DNA from: Salinigranum marinum
GTDB taxonomy: Archaea > Halobacteriota > Halobacteria > Halobacteriales > Haloferacaceae
NCBI RefSeq assembly: GCF_024228675.1
Contig: NZ_CP100463.1
Location: 248,001 to 312,000, forward strand
DNA length: 64,000 bases
Direction of reading: 5' to 3'
In this document: positions 43,758 to 54,104 of the stretch, piece by piece
Layout of the letters: each line of letters starts with the position of its first letter
How positions within the stretch are numbered: position 1 is the first letter of the stretch
The notes under the pieces: model-generated
Told to the model about the DNA's origin: nothing
What the model saw: only the letters and a program-made list of their open reading frames with translations
Databases searched by the model: none
Position numbers and translations under genes: made by a program

Positions 43758-44644
43758 CAGCTGGCCTCCCCTCCGTTCCCTTGAGGCGTGCGTGGCCGCT
43801 CCTCGTCCTGAGCTGCCTCCTCACCGCTGGGAGCGTCTCGACGCTCGTCTCCATCAGCTTTTTTCTCCTCGGTCGTCCCCCCGGTCACCGCTTCGAGAGC
43901 GTGCTTCACGTTCAAATCCAGGGCGACGCCCCCGGAGAGCAGGGTGAGACCGGCCACCAGCTCCGGGTCTTCCTCGACAGTGAGCTCGAGTTCGGGGACC
44001 GAGGACTCGTCGTCCCAGGGAAGGTGGTCCCCCAGGTTCTCCCGCAGGCGCTGTAGATCGTTCGCCTCGAGCGGATACGCCGTTCGGACCCGGACAGCCC
44101 CGTCCGCCTTGCGGATGGCGTCCGCGAATCGATCAAGATCTGCGTCCCGGAGATCGTCCTCCCCGCTCAGGAACCGGCCGACGAGCTGGTCGTGCAATGC
44201 TTCCCCGCCCGTCTCTCGGAGCAGGTCCTGAACCAGCTTGACGGCGGTCTGGCGGGCGCGCTCTTGGATCCGCTCTCGCGCGGCCTGCTCCTCGCGCCGG
44301 ATTCGTTCGTTTGCCTCTTGACGGATATCTGCGGCGTCCTCTCGGGCCTGATCGAGGATTTCTTCCCGTCTCTCGGCGGCCTCCTCACGGGCTTCCGTGC
44401 GGATCTTCTCTGCCTCCTCCTGAGCCTCCTCGAGTTTCTCCTCGAGTTCCTCGCGTTCCCGCTCGGCCGCTTCAGCACGCTGTTTCGCATCCGAGATCTC
44501 GGATTCGATCTCCTCCTCCCGTTCCGTCATCTTCTTCCTGAGCGGTCGGTAGAGAAACCGCTGGAGGATCGCGAGAAGGATCAGGAAGTTCAGCGCCTGG
44601 AGGAAGATCGTCGTCCAGTCCACGCCGATACCGATCTCCGGCAC
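43757..44644 (-). CDS. atpF: N-ATPase b subunit with delta-like C-terminus
   Basis: A 295-residue peripheral-stalk protein. Single transmembrane helix (TTIFLQALNFLILLAILQRFL), a long charged coiled coil (about 40-150; AEAAEREREELEEKLEEAQE), and a C-terminal globular part (about 150-265; VKLVQDLLRETGGEALHDQL; AYPLEANDLQRLRENLGD; PELVAGLTLLSGGVALD) that resembles bacterial delta. N-ATPase operons lack a separate delta gene and have such extended b subunits; none is present here. Acidic tail. GTG start at 44644, one base after the atpE stop. Confidence 0.92.
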   Translation of the reverse strand: MPEIGIGVDWTTIFLQALNFLILLAILQRFLYRPLRKKMTEREEEIESEISDAKQRAEAAEREREELEEKLEEAQEEAEKIRTEAREEAAERREEILDQAREDAADIRQEANERIRREEQAARERIQERARQTAVKLVQDLLRETGGEALHDQLVGRFLSGEDDLRDADLDRFADAIRKADGAVRVRTAYPLEANDLQRLRENLGDHLPWDDESSVPELELTVEEDPELVAGLTLLSGGVALDLNVKHALEAVTGGTTEEKKADGDERRDAPSGEEAAQDEERPRTPQGNGGEAS

Positions 44645-44645
44645 G

Positions 44646-45194
44646 CTATCCCGCCCCCAGGGCCGTCTCGAGCAGCGGGTTTGCGTATAGGAGGATTAGC
44701 GAGACGATCAGCGCGTACAGGGCCAGGGACTCGAGCAGTGCGAGGCTGATGTACAGTGACCGGGAGACATCATCTCGCGCCTCGGGTTGTTCGGCGATGG
44801 ATTCGACCGCCGACTCGACGACCTTACCCTGTCCGATGCTGGCCAGCATCGTGCCCAGGTTGATCGCGACCGCCGCCCCCACGCAGGCGAAAATCAAGAA
44901 CCACATTGCATCGCCGCCCTGGGATGCGGCCTCGCTCACGCGGCCCTCGAGCGGGTTGGCAAACAGCAAGATCAAGGCGACGATCAGAACGTAGAGCGCC
45001 TGGGACTCGATCATGGCCAACCCGATATACAGGGTGCGGGAGACCACGTCCGACTCGTCGGGCTGACGGGAGGTGGCCTTGGCGGCGGCGGCGGCGGCCC
45101 TGGCCTGTCCAATCGCCGGGAAGAGGACGCCCAGCCCGATCGAAACAGCTGCGGTCACGTTGACCACGACGTAGAACCAGGTCGCGGAGACCAT
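44646..45194 (-). CDS. atpE: N-ATPase c subunit, tandem double hairpin, Na+-type
   Basis: A 182-residue rotor-ring subunit with four transmembrane helices: two c-type hairpins in one chain. First hairpin: Gln30 (PAIGQ), Glu63-Ser64 and Tyr68 (MIESQALY). Second: Gln122 (ASIGQG), Glu155-Ser156 and Tyr160 (LLESLALY). In the Na+-binding c ring of Ilyobacter tartaricus the ligands are Gln32, Glu65, Ser66 and Tyr70; the 33-residue Gln-Glu spacing and the +1/+5 positions are reproduced exactly in both halves. Each hairpin has the Arg-Gln-Pro-like loop (SRQPDES; AEQPEAR). Both carboxylates are kept, so ion number per rotation is not reduced by the fusion. Confidence 0.95.
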   Translation of the reverse strand: MVSATWFYVVVNVTAAVSIGLGVLFPAIGQARAAAAAAKATSRQPDESDVVSRTLYIGLAMIESQALYVLIVALILLFANPLEGRVSEAASQGGDAMWFLIFACVGAAVAINLGTMLASIGQGKVVESAVESIAEQPEARDDVSRSLYISLALLESLALYALIVSLILLYANPLLETALGAG

Positions 45195-45865
45195 CACATG
45201 GCCCCCTGGGCGCGCACGGCGCCTCCGATGTACACGATTGTGAGCAGGGTGAAGATGTAGGCCTGCAGCGCCCCGATGAAGAGTCCGAATAGCTCGAAGA
45301 TCACGGGAATTACCAGGGGGGCGACCAGCAGGAGGACTGCGATGATGACTTGGTGGCTGAGCATGTTCGCGAACAGGCGGATCGCCAGCGAGACGGTCCG
45401 CGTGATGTGCCCGAGGACGTTGATGGGGGCGAGGATCCAGGAAGGTTCCGCAAACTGCCGAAGGTACTCGATCCAACCGTGTTCCTGAATGCCGAAGTAG
45501 TGAGTGGCGAAAAAGACGACCAACGCTAGAGCCACGGTCGTATTCAGGTTCGCAGTGGGTGCCTCGAGCAAGGGGAAGGTGCCCATCAGCGCGGCTGAGA
45601 GGATGAACACCGCCAAGGTCGCTACGAGCGGGACGTACCGGTGGCCGGACTCCTTCTCCGTGACCTCGGAGAGCAGATCCTCCAAGTACCGATAGCCCCA
45701 CTCGATCGCGGCCTGCCACTCGCTTGGCCGCGCTTGAACCCGTCGTCCGGCCAAGATGCCAAGTAAGCCGACGACTCCGACCATCCCCGTGGTCTCCAGG
45801 ACAGTCGGGGAGATCAGGAACGCCCCTCCGCCAGGGAGGGGAACTGCGACGAGGATTCCCATCAT
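45194..45865 (-). CDS. atpB: N-ATPase a subunit
   Basis: A 223-residue membrane stator protein forming the ion half-channels. The essential Arg is Arg163 in ITRTVSLAIRLFANMLSHQ, and the C-terminal helix pair ends VIFELFGLFIGALQAYIFTLLTIVYIGGA. Start can be 45865 or 45862 (consecutive Met codons); both overlap the atpQ stop. The stop overlaps the atpE start (TGATG). Translational coupling suggests balanced a and c synthesis. Confidence 0.94.
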   Translation of the reverse strand: MMGILVAVPLPGGGAFLISPTVLETTGMVGVVGLLGILAGRRVQARPSEWQAAIEWGYRYLEDLLSEVTEKESGHRYVPLVATLAVFILSAALMGTFPLLEAPTANLNTTVALALVVFFATHYFGIQEHGWIEYLRQFAEPSWILAPINVLGHITRTVSLAIRLFANMLSHQVIIAVLLLVAPLVIPVIFELFGLFIGALQAYIFTLLTIVYIGGAVRAQGAM

Positions 45866-46187
45866 GATCGCTTCCCCTCCTCGTGTGCCTCGGCGACCAT
45901 GAGGTAAGCTTGGACGGCAGCGATAACGATCCCTGCCCCGAGCAGGCCGAGGGTCAACGTCGGCGTAGTCCCCAGTTGTCGGTCCAGCCACGCCCCCAGG
46001 AGAATCCCAGCCGCCACCGGGAGCGCCAGGACCCAACCGAGGGAGGTCAGGTAGGCCATAGCCTGCCAGAAACTCGCATCCTCGCCCTCCTCGTCGCCGT
46101 TCCCGCGAGAGGGGACGGGCCAACTTCTCGTCGCTCCGGTCGAATCGTCGCCTTGCCTCTTCTCCCAAGGCTTCCAACTGCTTCTTG

Positions 46188-46191
<4 letters not shown>
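45862..46191 (-). CDS. atpQ: AtpQ/AtpI-like membrane protein of the N-ATPase
   Basis: A 109-residue protein with two transmembrane helices (YLTSLGWVLALPVAAGILLGAWL; TLGLLGAGIVIAAVQAYLMVA) and a charged N-terminus. Position between atpC and atpB, and the GAWLDRQLGT loop, match AtpQ, the AtpI-type assembly protein of N-ATPases. The second small membrane protein of such operons, AtpR, would be expected next but atpB follows directly. Overlaps atpC by four bases. Confidence 0.8.
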
Positions 46192-48135
<1,944 letters not shown>

Positions 48136-48156
48136 TCAAACATCTAAACGAAGAAT

Positions 48157-48166
48157 CATAAATAGT
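48157..48166 (-). promoter_or_regulatory. Possible TATA box of the N-ATPase operon
   Basis: The minus strand reads ACTATTTATG here. A start site 25 bases downstream would leave a leader of about 40 bases before the atpD ATG (48093). Only one such AT element occurs between atpD and the dispersed repeat at 48310. Assignment is by position and composition. Confidence 0.4.
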
Positions 48167-48309
48167 GCTGTTCGTTCCCAGTGGTACAGAACCGAATCCA
48201 AGGGACTTGTCCTCGCTGTCGCGGGTGTGCGTCAGTCTTTCAGAAAATCACTGATCTGGCCGTTAGTGCGACAGGGAAAACGCGATCTGGAGCCGTTCTC
48301 GTTTACTTA

Positions 48310-48412
48310 TCCGTCCGAAACCACGCATTACAGCCTCACCGACCTCGGTGTAGTCTCAGCCCCCAGGCCTTGCTAAAGTTGAGACTAGTCCTCTCAATGC
48401 GTAGGAACTCAG
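48310..48412 (+). repeat. Dispersed 100-bp repeat, site C
   Basis: CCGAAACCACGCATTACAG, GTAGTCTCAG, then AAGTTGAGACTAGTCCTCTC and AATGCGTAGG, colinear with sites A and B. Here there is no transposase left beside it, so it is a solo right end. It lies between the N-ATPase promoter and the toxin-antitoxin operon. Confidence 0.65.
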
Positions 48413-48435
48413 AATGACAAGGACTAGTCTCAACT
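48377..48435. repeat. Perfect 16-bp inverted repeat
   Basis: AGTTGAGACTAGTCCT at 48377-48392 and its exact complement AGGACTAGTCTCAACT at 48420-48435, 27 bases apart. Part of the left arm belongs to site C. Could be a transcription terminator structure, an operator pair or abutting element ends. Confidence 0.8.
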
Positions 48436-48453
48436 AATGGCCAGCCACAGTAG

Positions 48454-48472
48454 TTGAGACGGGTCGTCTCAA
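48454..48472. promoter_or_regulatory. Palindrome TTGAGAC-N5-GTCTCAA upstream of the toxin-antitoxin operon
   Basis: The perfect 7+5+7 palindrome is found again at 56971-56989, at the same distance (about 128 bases) from the duplicate antitoxin gene, with a different 5-base spacer, so arms are conserved while the spacer drifts. Similar palindromes occur in sites B and C. A dimeric winged-helix protein such as the adjacent MarR-like antitoxin could bind it; this is inference. Confidence 0.5.
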
Positions 48473-48581
48473 TGCATACGGTTCTCGAACTCCTTCGCGA
48501 TGGACAGTGATTCACCTTCAAGAATTTCGTAGCTTTCACACCTAACACTCTTTACAGCGGATGACGTACCTTCTTTCAACG

Positions 48582-48953
48582 ATGTCAATCGACCGAGATA
48601 CATTCGAGAACACGAGCGAGGACGAGCTCGCGGATCTTTCGGTCCCTGATCAGGTCCTCGGATTTCTCGCCGCTAACGACGATCGTGCGTTCAAAGCCCG
48701 GGAAATCGCCTCTCAGATCGGCGTCGACGAGGGCGCAGTCAGTACTGCTCTCTCACGGTTGAAGGACCGTAATCTGGTCGAACATAAGGCGACGTACTGG
48801 GCGGTGACTGACGATGCTGAGCGCCTCGAAGGATACAGTGGATACGAGCGTGCGACCGCACTGTTCAACGACCAACTCGGTACAGAGGATAAGGAGGCGT
48901 GGCGCGAGCACGCACCGCAGAAGCCCCATCCGAGCGTTGAGGATGAACAGTGA
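48582..48953 (+). CDS. MarR-like winged-helix antitoxin
   Basis: A 123-residue protein beginning MSIDRDTFENTSEDELADLS. Winged helix at about 20-80 (VLGFLAANDDRAFKAREIASQIGVDEGAVSTALSRLKDRNLVEHK) and a C-terminal tail (ATALFNDQLGTEDKEAWREH) that probably neutralises the toxin. It overlaps the downstream MazF-like gene by four bases (GTGA), the usual toxin-antitoxin layout. A near-identical gene is at 57099. An upstream in-frame ATG at 48561 is possible. Confidence 0.82.
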   Translation: MSIDRDTFENTSEDELADLSVPDQVLGFLAANDDRAFKAREIASQIGVDEGAVSTALSRLKDRNLVEHKATYWAVTDDAERLEGYSGYERATALFNDQLGTEDKEAWREHAPQKPHPSVEDEQ

Positions 48954-49300
48954 CCGACGAAGAGACACCGATTTTTGAGCGTGGCGATGTCGTCTACGGT
49001 GACGATCCATTCAAAGGCGAGGAAGACGCTCGGCCCTGGCTTATCCTCTCGAACCACGAAGGCCGTCAGTTCTACGGCGAGCAGTATATCGCGGTAACAC
49101 TAACGTCGAAGTCTTGGATGGATGGCCTCATCGCTATTCCTGAGGAGAGCTGGCTTCGTGGCGGGACACCGGACGAGAGTCGGATCGTCCCGTGGAGCGT
49201 CCAATCCATTGACCACGAGGATATCGACTTCTGGCAGGGGTATCTTGCCGGAGATCTCGTTGACGAGACGGTTGCTGCACTCGTTGAAGAGCTTCAGTAG
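48950..49300 (+). CDS. PemK/MazF-family toxin
   Basis: A 116-residue MazF-fold protein, typically a sequence-specific endoribonuclease. Signature elements: FERGDVVYGDDPF at the start (the RGDVV strand), ARPWLILSN, YIAVTLTSKSW and SRIVPWSVQSID. GTG start at 48950 within the antitoxin stop. The strand order and length are full, so it is probably functional. The duplicate locus has lost all but the first 16 codons of this gene. Confidence 0.85.
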   Translation: MTDEETPIFERGDVVYGDDPFKGEEDARPWLILSNHEGRQFYGEQYIAVTLTSKSWMDGLIAIPEESWLRGGTPDESRIVPWSVQSIDHEDIDFWQGYLAGDLVDETVAALVEELQ

Positions 49301-49411
49301 CAGAGACTCCATGTTTTCATTCGTGAAATGGCCAAGTGACACAGCGATAGGGTAGCTTGCCTATCTTCCAACGAATTGTCGGTAGAACGTTGTCTGAACC
49401 CCGTACGCTAG

Positions 49412-49500
49412 TTGACATCCTCCTCCGCGTTCACGCGGAGGAATCCCACGGCACCGCGCCGCTGGATTGGGATATTAGGGTTTGGAGTCTACCACCTCTG
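49412..49500 (-). ncRNA. Putative omega-RNA scaffold at the right end of TnpB copy 2
   Basis: Same position and structure as at 25316-25400: conserved GCGGCGCGGTGCCGTGGG core followed by a terminal hairpin whose stem sequence has changed while pairing is preserved (CTCCGCG with CGCGGAG). Such covariation argues for selection on the structure, at DNA or RNA level. Confidence 0.45.
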
Positions 49501-50796
49501 TCCGAGGTTGGAATCCTCGGGAGAGGTCGTGAAGGTAGACTCCGGGCTGTGCCAACCAGCCGGTACTCCTATCCCCGGACAACTGCCCGGATGACTCGGA
49601 GTTACTTTGATTGATGTCGAGACGGATGTTCTCCGCCCCGTTCACGTCAGCGTTGAACGCCGCGTCACACTTCTCACACACGTACAAGCCACGCTCAACG
49701 CGCTGACTGTCGTCTTCTCTACCGCACACGCAACACGTCTTACTCGTGTCGCGCTCGGACACTTCTACGACTTCGATGCCCTCAACCGTCGCCTTGTATT
49801 CGAGGATGTTCGAGAACCTATCGAACGCCCACCCGTGCAGGTTGAGATTGCCGTGCCGCCCCCAGTTCTTCGACTCGTTGTTATCGTCCTCTTCGCGGAC
49901 TCCAGCGAGTTCTCCGATGTTGATGTGACACACTCCCTTCTCGATACACCGTTCAACGATGTGTTTAGCGAGGCTGTGGAAGAAGTGAGTACGGCGCTCC
50001 GACCACTTCGCGTGGAGTCGAGTGGCTTCTTGACCCCCCGAGTCGTCGCACTTGGCGATTTCCTTCGGGAAGGAGTAGCCGTCCTGTTTCAAGCGATTGC
50101 CGGGGTACAAGTCGGCTTCCTCGGTACTGTACGCGACCGCCGCGAAGTTACAGATGCCGAGGTCGATACCCGCCGTCTCCTCGCCGGGTGCGTTGGGCGT
50201 CTCTACTTCGGCTTTGCAGACAAGGTGGAGTTCCCAGCGTCCCTTTGCCTTGTCGTAGACGGCTCTGACCTGCTGGAGATTCTCGACCGTGACTCCGGGC
50301 CGCGTCTCGTATTCGACAAGGATGTATTCCCACGCTCGGGGGTGTTCCTTGTGATTCGCGCCCTTTGAAAGTCGGACACGGTTGTTCTTGGTGTCGTGTT
50401 TGATGCCGTTCTGCTTCCACGTCACCGTCGAACGGGGTGTTCTTCGTGGACGCGGTTGCCGTGGTCGTCGTAGTAGTTTTTCTTGCGGTAGCCGGGCGGG
50501 TTCGCTCGACTGTCTGACTTCCTCTTGCCGTCCCACGAGTTGAAGGCTTCAGCGAGTTCCTCCAGAACGCGCTGACTGGACTGTGAGTGCAGTCCTTTGT
50601 ATTTGGTGTGACCTTTCAACTCGTCTTTGAGGTCGCCGTGGTCAGGAATCTCGCCGGTTTCATCCCACACTTGGCGGGAATGGTAATTGGCGACGTTCCA
50701 GAGCTTGCTGGCCGACCACCCGTGCCGGTCGAGCGGTTCCTCTACCTGACTGTGGTTGAGGATTTTCGCTCGGTGAGTGCGGTGGACTTCCAGCAT
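49475..50796 (-). pseudogene. tnpB: tnpB with a frameshift, catalytic residues intact
   Basis: From ATG 50796 (MLEVHRTHRAKILNHSQVEEP) the frame is open to HEEHP near 50435, where a single base is missing relative to copy 1 (GGGGTG against GAGGATG); the following frame STVTWKQNGIKHDTK continues to 49475. RuvC-I VDLGICNF-like Asp (IDLGICNF), RuvC-II Glu in INIGELAGVR, zinc finger and RuvC-III Asp are all encoded downstream of the break. One base restores it, so inactivation is recent or a sequencing error. Confidence 0.85.
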
Positions 50797-50940
50797 TGTG
50801 AAAGCCTGTATAAGCACTTATACTCGTGTCTCTTGTAAGGTTTCGGTTTGAGGAGAGTGGAATATCCTGCTTTGCCATCGACGGTGGGTTGTGGAGGGGT
50901 TGTCGGATTCATCCCGCGCCTAAAGGCGCGGGTATTCTCC

Positions 50941-51643
50941 TCGAATCTCTATAATCGCCACGAGTCGGTGGAGAACTTCGTCCGTGCACTCCCATTGGCG
51001 TATTTCGGATTCACCACCCACGACCGCTACGTGGGGTCGACTTGCGACGAGATAGACACGCTCTTTCGCGTGTTCTTGCTGAAAGAGCTCCACGGGTGGG
51101 CCCACGAAACCGCACTGATCGAGTATCTCGAGTGTCGCCCTGTACTCTGCGAGCAGCTAGGCTTAGAAAGTGTCCCGGACCAGTCGACGCTGTGGCGTAG
51201 TTGGCACGAACGATTCACCGCCGAGCTTCGCAGTACCGTCGAGACAGCTGCGCAGACCATCCTCATCAAAGCCCAGGACGCGGATGTCGCAGTCCCACGC
51301 GAGCCAGAACGTCGCCTTTCGCCTCACCGTGACGAGGAGAACGAACCAGACCTAAACGATCAAGCGATACTCGATGAAGCAGCGACGGTTGCGGATCACG
51401 TCAGTCGCGGGTATCGAGAACGGCTACCGGAAAGTCAAATCGTTCATGGCCGATACGACCAGTACAGACCATCGCTACCGGTTTTTCAATTTCATCTTCG
51501 CGTGTCTGCTGTACTCGCTGTGGCGACTCGTCGACATGCTGGTGAAACGCTCGCTCGGCGACGAGCGAGCGTGTACACGCCTGCGTGGATCGACGTTCCT
51601 CACAATCGCCAAACAGAACTACGGCGTCGATCCACCAGACTGA
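50941..51643 (+). pseudogene. IS4-type transposase with large internal deletion
   Basis: N-terminal part (VENFVRALPLAYFGFTTHDRY; IDTLFRVFLLKELHGWAHE; TLWRSWHERFTAELRSTVE) continues to ATVADHVSR near 51415 and then jumps, in another frame, to the C-terminal YREK region and beyond (GIENGYRKVKSFMADTTS; FFNFIFACLLYSLWRLVDML). Both catalytic Asp segments are deleted. The start is cut by the TnpB element. Related to 30568-32221 but clearly diverged. Confidence 0.85.
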
Positions 51644-51978
51644 TCGCCTGACGGCTGTCGGGTCCGACTGGCTGGCCAGCGGCCGCGCTGGCCCGCCTTC
51701 CCCCGATCATCGGATCTCACATACTGGATCTGCCACCTCCCGGGTCGATCGCGATTGACCTAGCAATTTTGCCCCGAACCACTACCCAGATCGAACCCTG
51801 TATCGGCCGAAATCCAACGCATTGAGTTCTCTATCTTGGCCGCCTGGATCGGCGCTTCATAGACAACTTTCCTCCATCCAGCGGATCTAAACGCCTGTCC
51901 GTCGGAACAGAGCCCGACGTTTACTTTCACCCTTATCTTTGAGCTTAATATTCTGTCTCACCATACATTCACCGACAG
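51644..51978. other. Gene-free interval
   Basis: No supported gene. AT-rich stretch near 51925-51970 is the likely promoter of the GIY-YIG gene. Confidence 0.4.
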
Positions 51979-52548
51979 ATGCACTACGTCCGTGATGGAG
52001 ATCCGATCGCACCGAGTCGGTTCGGCGAGCCAGAGGACCACCCTGATCCCGATCAGCGCGTCAGCGTAACGGAGCGTGTTCGAGAGATTGCCCCTCGCGT
52101 CCCCGAGACCTCGTGGCAGGAGCTCGACGACAGTCCCGCGACGCTCCCGCTTCGCTACGACACCTCGGTCCAGACACTCGTGTTGGCCGCCCTCCCGCAC
52201 GCCACCGGCGCGACGCTCCGGACAAACGCCGTCTACGTCCTCGAATGCCTCCAGAATCGTCAATTTGGGAGCACGGCCGTCACAAGCGGCATCAACATCG
52301 GTCACGAGTGGAACGAGACAATCTCAGCGAATCGAATCCTCTACGTCGGGGCGACGAAGGAACTCCTGCGACGGCTCGACGAACAACTCAACTCTCCCGG
52401 CGAGGGAGGCGCGAACTTTACCACTGTGTTCCCACCGATCCGCATTCTCGATGTCTCTTGGTGGGCCACATTCCAGCGAGCACGACGCGCCAAGAAAGTT
52501 ATCGGCGAAGCACTCGAAGACCGGTTCCCCGGTGATTACGTCTCTTGA
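51979..52548 (+). CDS. GIY-YIG-like nuclease-fold protein
   Basis: A 189-residue protein. Residues about 88-170 fit a GIY-YIG fold: VYVLEC as the GIY strand, ILYVGATKELLRRLDEQLN as the YIG strand plus the Arg-bearing helix, and GANFTTVFPPIRILDVSWWATFQRARRAKKVIGEAL as the later part with the usual Glu-containing helix. The N-terminal 80 residues are unassigned. GIY-YIG proteins nick or cut DNA in repair, restriction or mobile introns; a specific role cannot be given. It stands in a mobile-element-rich zone. Confidence 0.7.
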   Translation: MHYVRDGDPIAPSRFGEPEDHPDPDQRVSVTERVREIAPRVPETSWQELDDSPATLPLRYDTSVQTLVLAALPHATGATLRTNAVYVLECLQNRQFGSTAVTSGINIGHEWNETISANRILYVGATKELLRRLDEQLNSPGEGGANFTTVFPPIRILDVSWWATFQRARRAKKVIGEALEDRFPGDYVS

Positions 52549-52563
52549 TACGGATAATCGGCG

Positions 52564-53760
52564 TCAGCCGAAATAAGGGAAGAAACCGCCAGTGCCAGTA
52601 GAATCGGACTTCGTGCCCTTGACAGTCGCCGCCCACGGTTCTAAGACGAGACGATCATCGTATTCGGCCGTTTTGTTGGTATTTGTGATGCTGAATCCAT
52701 TTTCGATGAACCAGCGTTCGACCTCGGAATACGTGTGGAACGAAGCTGTCGGTGCGGAGTACCAATCGAACATGTGTGTTCGCGTGGGTTGCAGCCGAAA
52801 GAGCAGGTTGAGCCCGTGTAGGACGTGCGGATGGATTCGGTGGGCGACTCGTGCAAGGCTCGCCATGCCTTCTGCGAACCGCTCCCCGGACTCGATCGAG
52901 AGATCTGTCGTGTAACTCCGCAGTGCATCGTTGATTTTCATCCAGACTGGATTCAGTTTGTGATACACCGTCACGGAGAAGATACCGTCATCAGAAACAT
53001 GTTTTGAGACAGAATCGAAGGCTGCACGTGCGTCTCCCGTGTGGTGGAGAACTCCGATGGAGAAGGCTGCATCAAAGACACCACGTTTGAACGGGAGCTC
53101 GAATAAGTTGCCCTGAACGACGAACACGTTGTCTCGCTGTTCAAGATTCTCTGAAGCGGTCTCGACCGTTTCCGTCCCGAGGTCGACTGAGATGACCGAT
53201 GCGCCGCTTTGAGCAGCCATCTCAGAGAACCGCCCGTTACCGCAACCGGCGTCGAGCACGAGAGAACCAGGGCCGATATCATCCTCACACATCAGGGCTT
53301 TCGACTCCCACGCCGACTCCGTCGCCTGGATTGTACCGCCCTTATATCGGAGTTCCTCGGATTCCGGGACTTCCGACTCGTCGATCCATCCCCATTCCGA
53401 TGCCTCAGACCAAGCATGGCCGAAATATGTGTTTGTGTCCTTCTCAATCTCGCTGTCCCCCTCGTCGATCGACCGATCCGTGTTGTGGAGAAAGTCAGGG
53501 TCGATGGACTCCAACTCAGATGCAAACCGGTGTAAATACATCTTAAATGACTCCGAATCCTCGAGAAAATCGATATCAACGAATCTTGGGATGTCGTCGA
53601 TGAAGGGCCACACCGTTCCGCAAGACTCGGCACACCTGAAAACACCATTCGACTGGTCAAATCGCTCCAAAACGAGGTCGCCGCCACACGATGGGCACAG
53701 CAATAGTTGATAAATTCTGTCGGTAGTCTTCTCGACAGTTTGTGCTTGGTGTTGACTCAT
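52564..53760 (-). CDS. Class I SAM-dependent methyltransferase with N-terminal zinc ribbon
   Basis: A 398-residue protein. The N-terminus has a Trm112-like zinc ribbon (CPSCGGDLVLERFD and CAESC, residues 23-50). The Rossmann methyltransferase domain follows at about 160-290 with motif I VLDAGCGNGRF, an acidic motif II (ISVDLG) and the post-motif LPFKRGVFDAAFSIGVLHHT. The C-terminal part (SAPTASFHTYSEVERWFIENGF) is typical of methyltransferases found in surface glycan clusters. Substrate unknown. Convergent with the GIY-YIG gene (15 bases). Confidence 0.85.
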   Translation of the reverse strand: MSQHQAQTVEKTTDRIYQLLLCPSCGGDLVLERFDQSNGVFRCAESCGTVWPFIDDIPRFVDIDFLEDSESFKMYLHRFASELESIDPDFLHNTDRSIDEGDSEIEKDTNTYFGHAWSEASEWGWIDESEVPESEELRYKGGTIQATESAWESKALMCEDDIGPGSLVLDAGCGNGRFSEMAAQSGASVISVDLGTETVETASENLEQRDNVFVVQGNLFELPFKRGVFDAAFSIGVLHHTGDARAAFDSVSKHVSDDGIFSVTVYHKLNPVWMKINDALRSYTTDLSIESGERFAEGMASLARVAHRIHPHVLHGLNLLFRLQPTRTHMFDWYSAPTASFHTYSEVERWFIENGFSITNTNKTAEYDDRLVLEPWAATVKGTKSDSTGTGGFFPYFG

Positions 53761-54104
53761 CTACCAGCACATAATTGTAACCATTTATAAACGACAGCCC
53801 CCATATATCAATTTCGAAAAAGCCGTTTCTCGTAGCCACTCAGAAATTCGGGACGGCGGCTTGGGAAGCCACCTGAAGCGTGAGTGACTAAACTGAGAGA
53901 TTTTAGTACTTAAGAGTGCCGTCCAAATATCAGTTTTGATAGTCATGCGTGGTCATAGGCTACCTATCCAGCGTTAACATTGTATTGTGCATGACTATTT
54001 ACAGAGATTCAGTAATTAAATAAACTTCAGACGTCTCGCTGGCCGCCGAGCGTCAGCTTTCGGTTTGAAAAAGGTTTGTAGGGGTCCACACTGGTTCGAA
54101 GTAT
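53761..54104. other. AT-rich gene-free interval
   Basis: Noticeably AT-rich DNA between the methyltransferase and ISH3. The methyltransferase promoter lies at its left side (TTTATAAACG around 53783-53795). No gene found. Confidence 0.45.

Larger units (their letters stand above)
49412..50940 (-). mobile_element. IS200/IS605-type TnpB element (decayed), copy 2
   Basis: Right end TTGACATCCTCC at 49412 (as seen on the plus strand) with hairpin CTCCGCG/CGCGGAG; left end near 50940 with hairpin CCCGCGCC/GGCGCGGG around TAAA. Both ends match copy 1 (25316-26849), though the hairpin stems differ by compensatory changes. It cuts the start of an IS4-type transposase remnant that continues at 50941. 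Confidence 0.78.

Noticed and set aside
41567-43854. Long Arg/Pro-rich minus-strand frames overlapping atpG and atpA
   Set aside because: They overlap the conserved genes in another frame and show no family resemblance.
49412-49500. Right-end hairpins considered as rho-independent-type terminators
   Set aside because: They lack a following T-run and coincide with the TTGAC border shared by both TnpB elements, so an element end is the better explanation.
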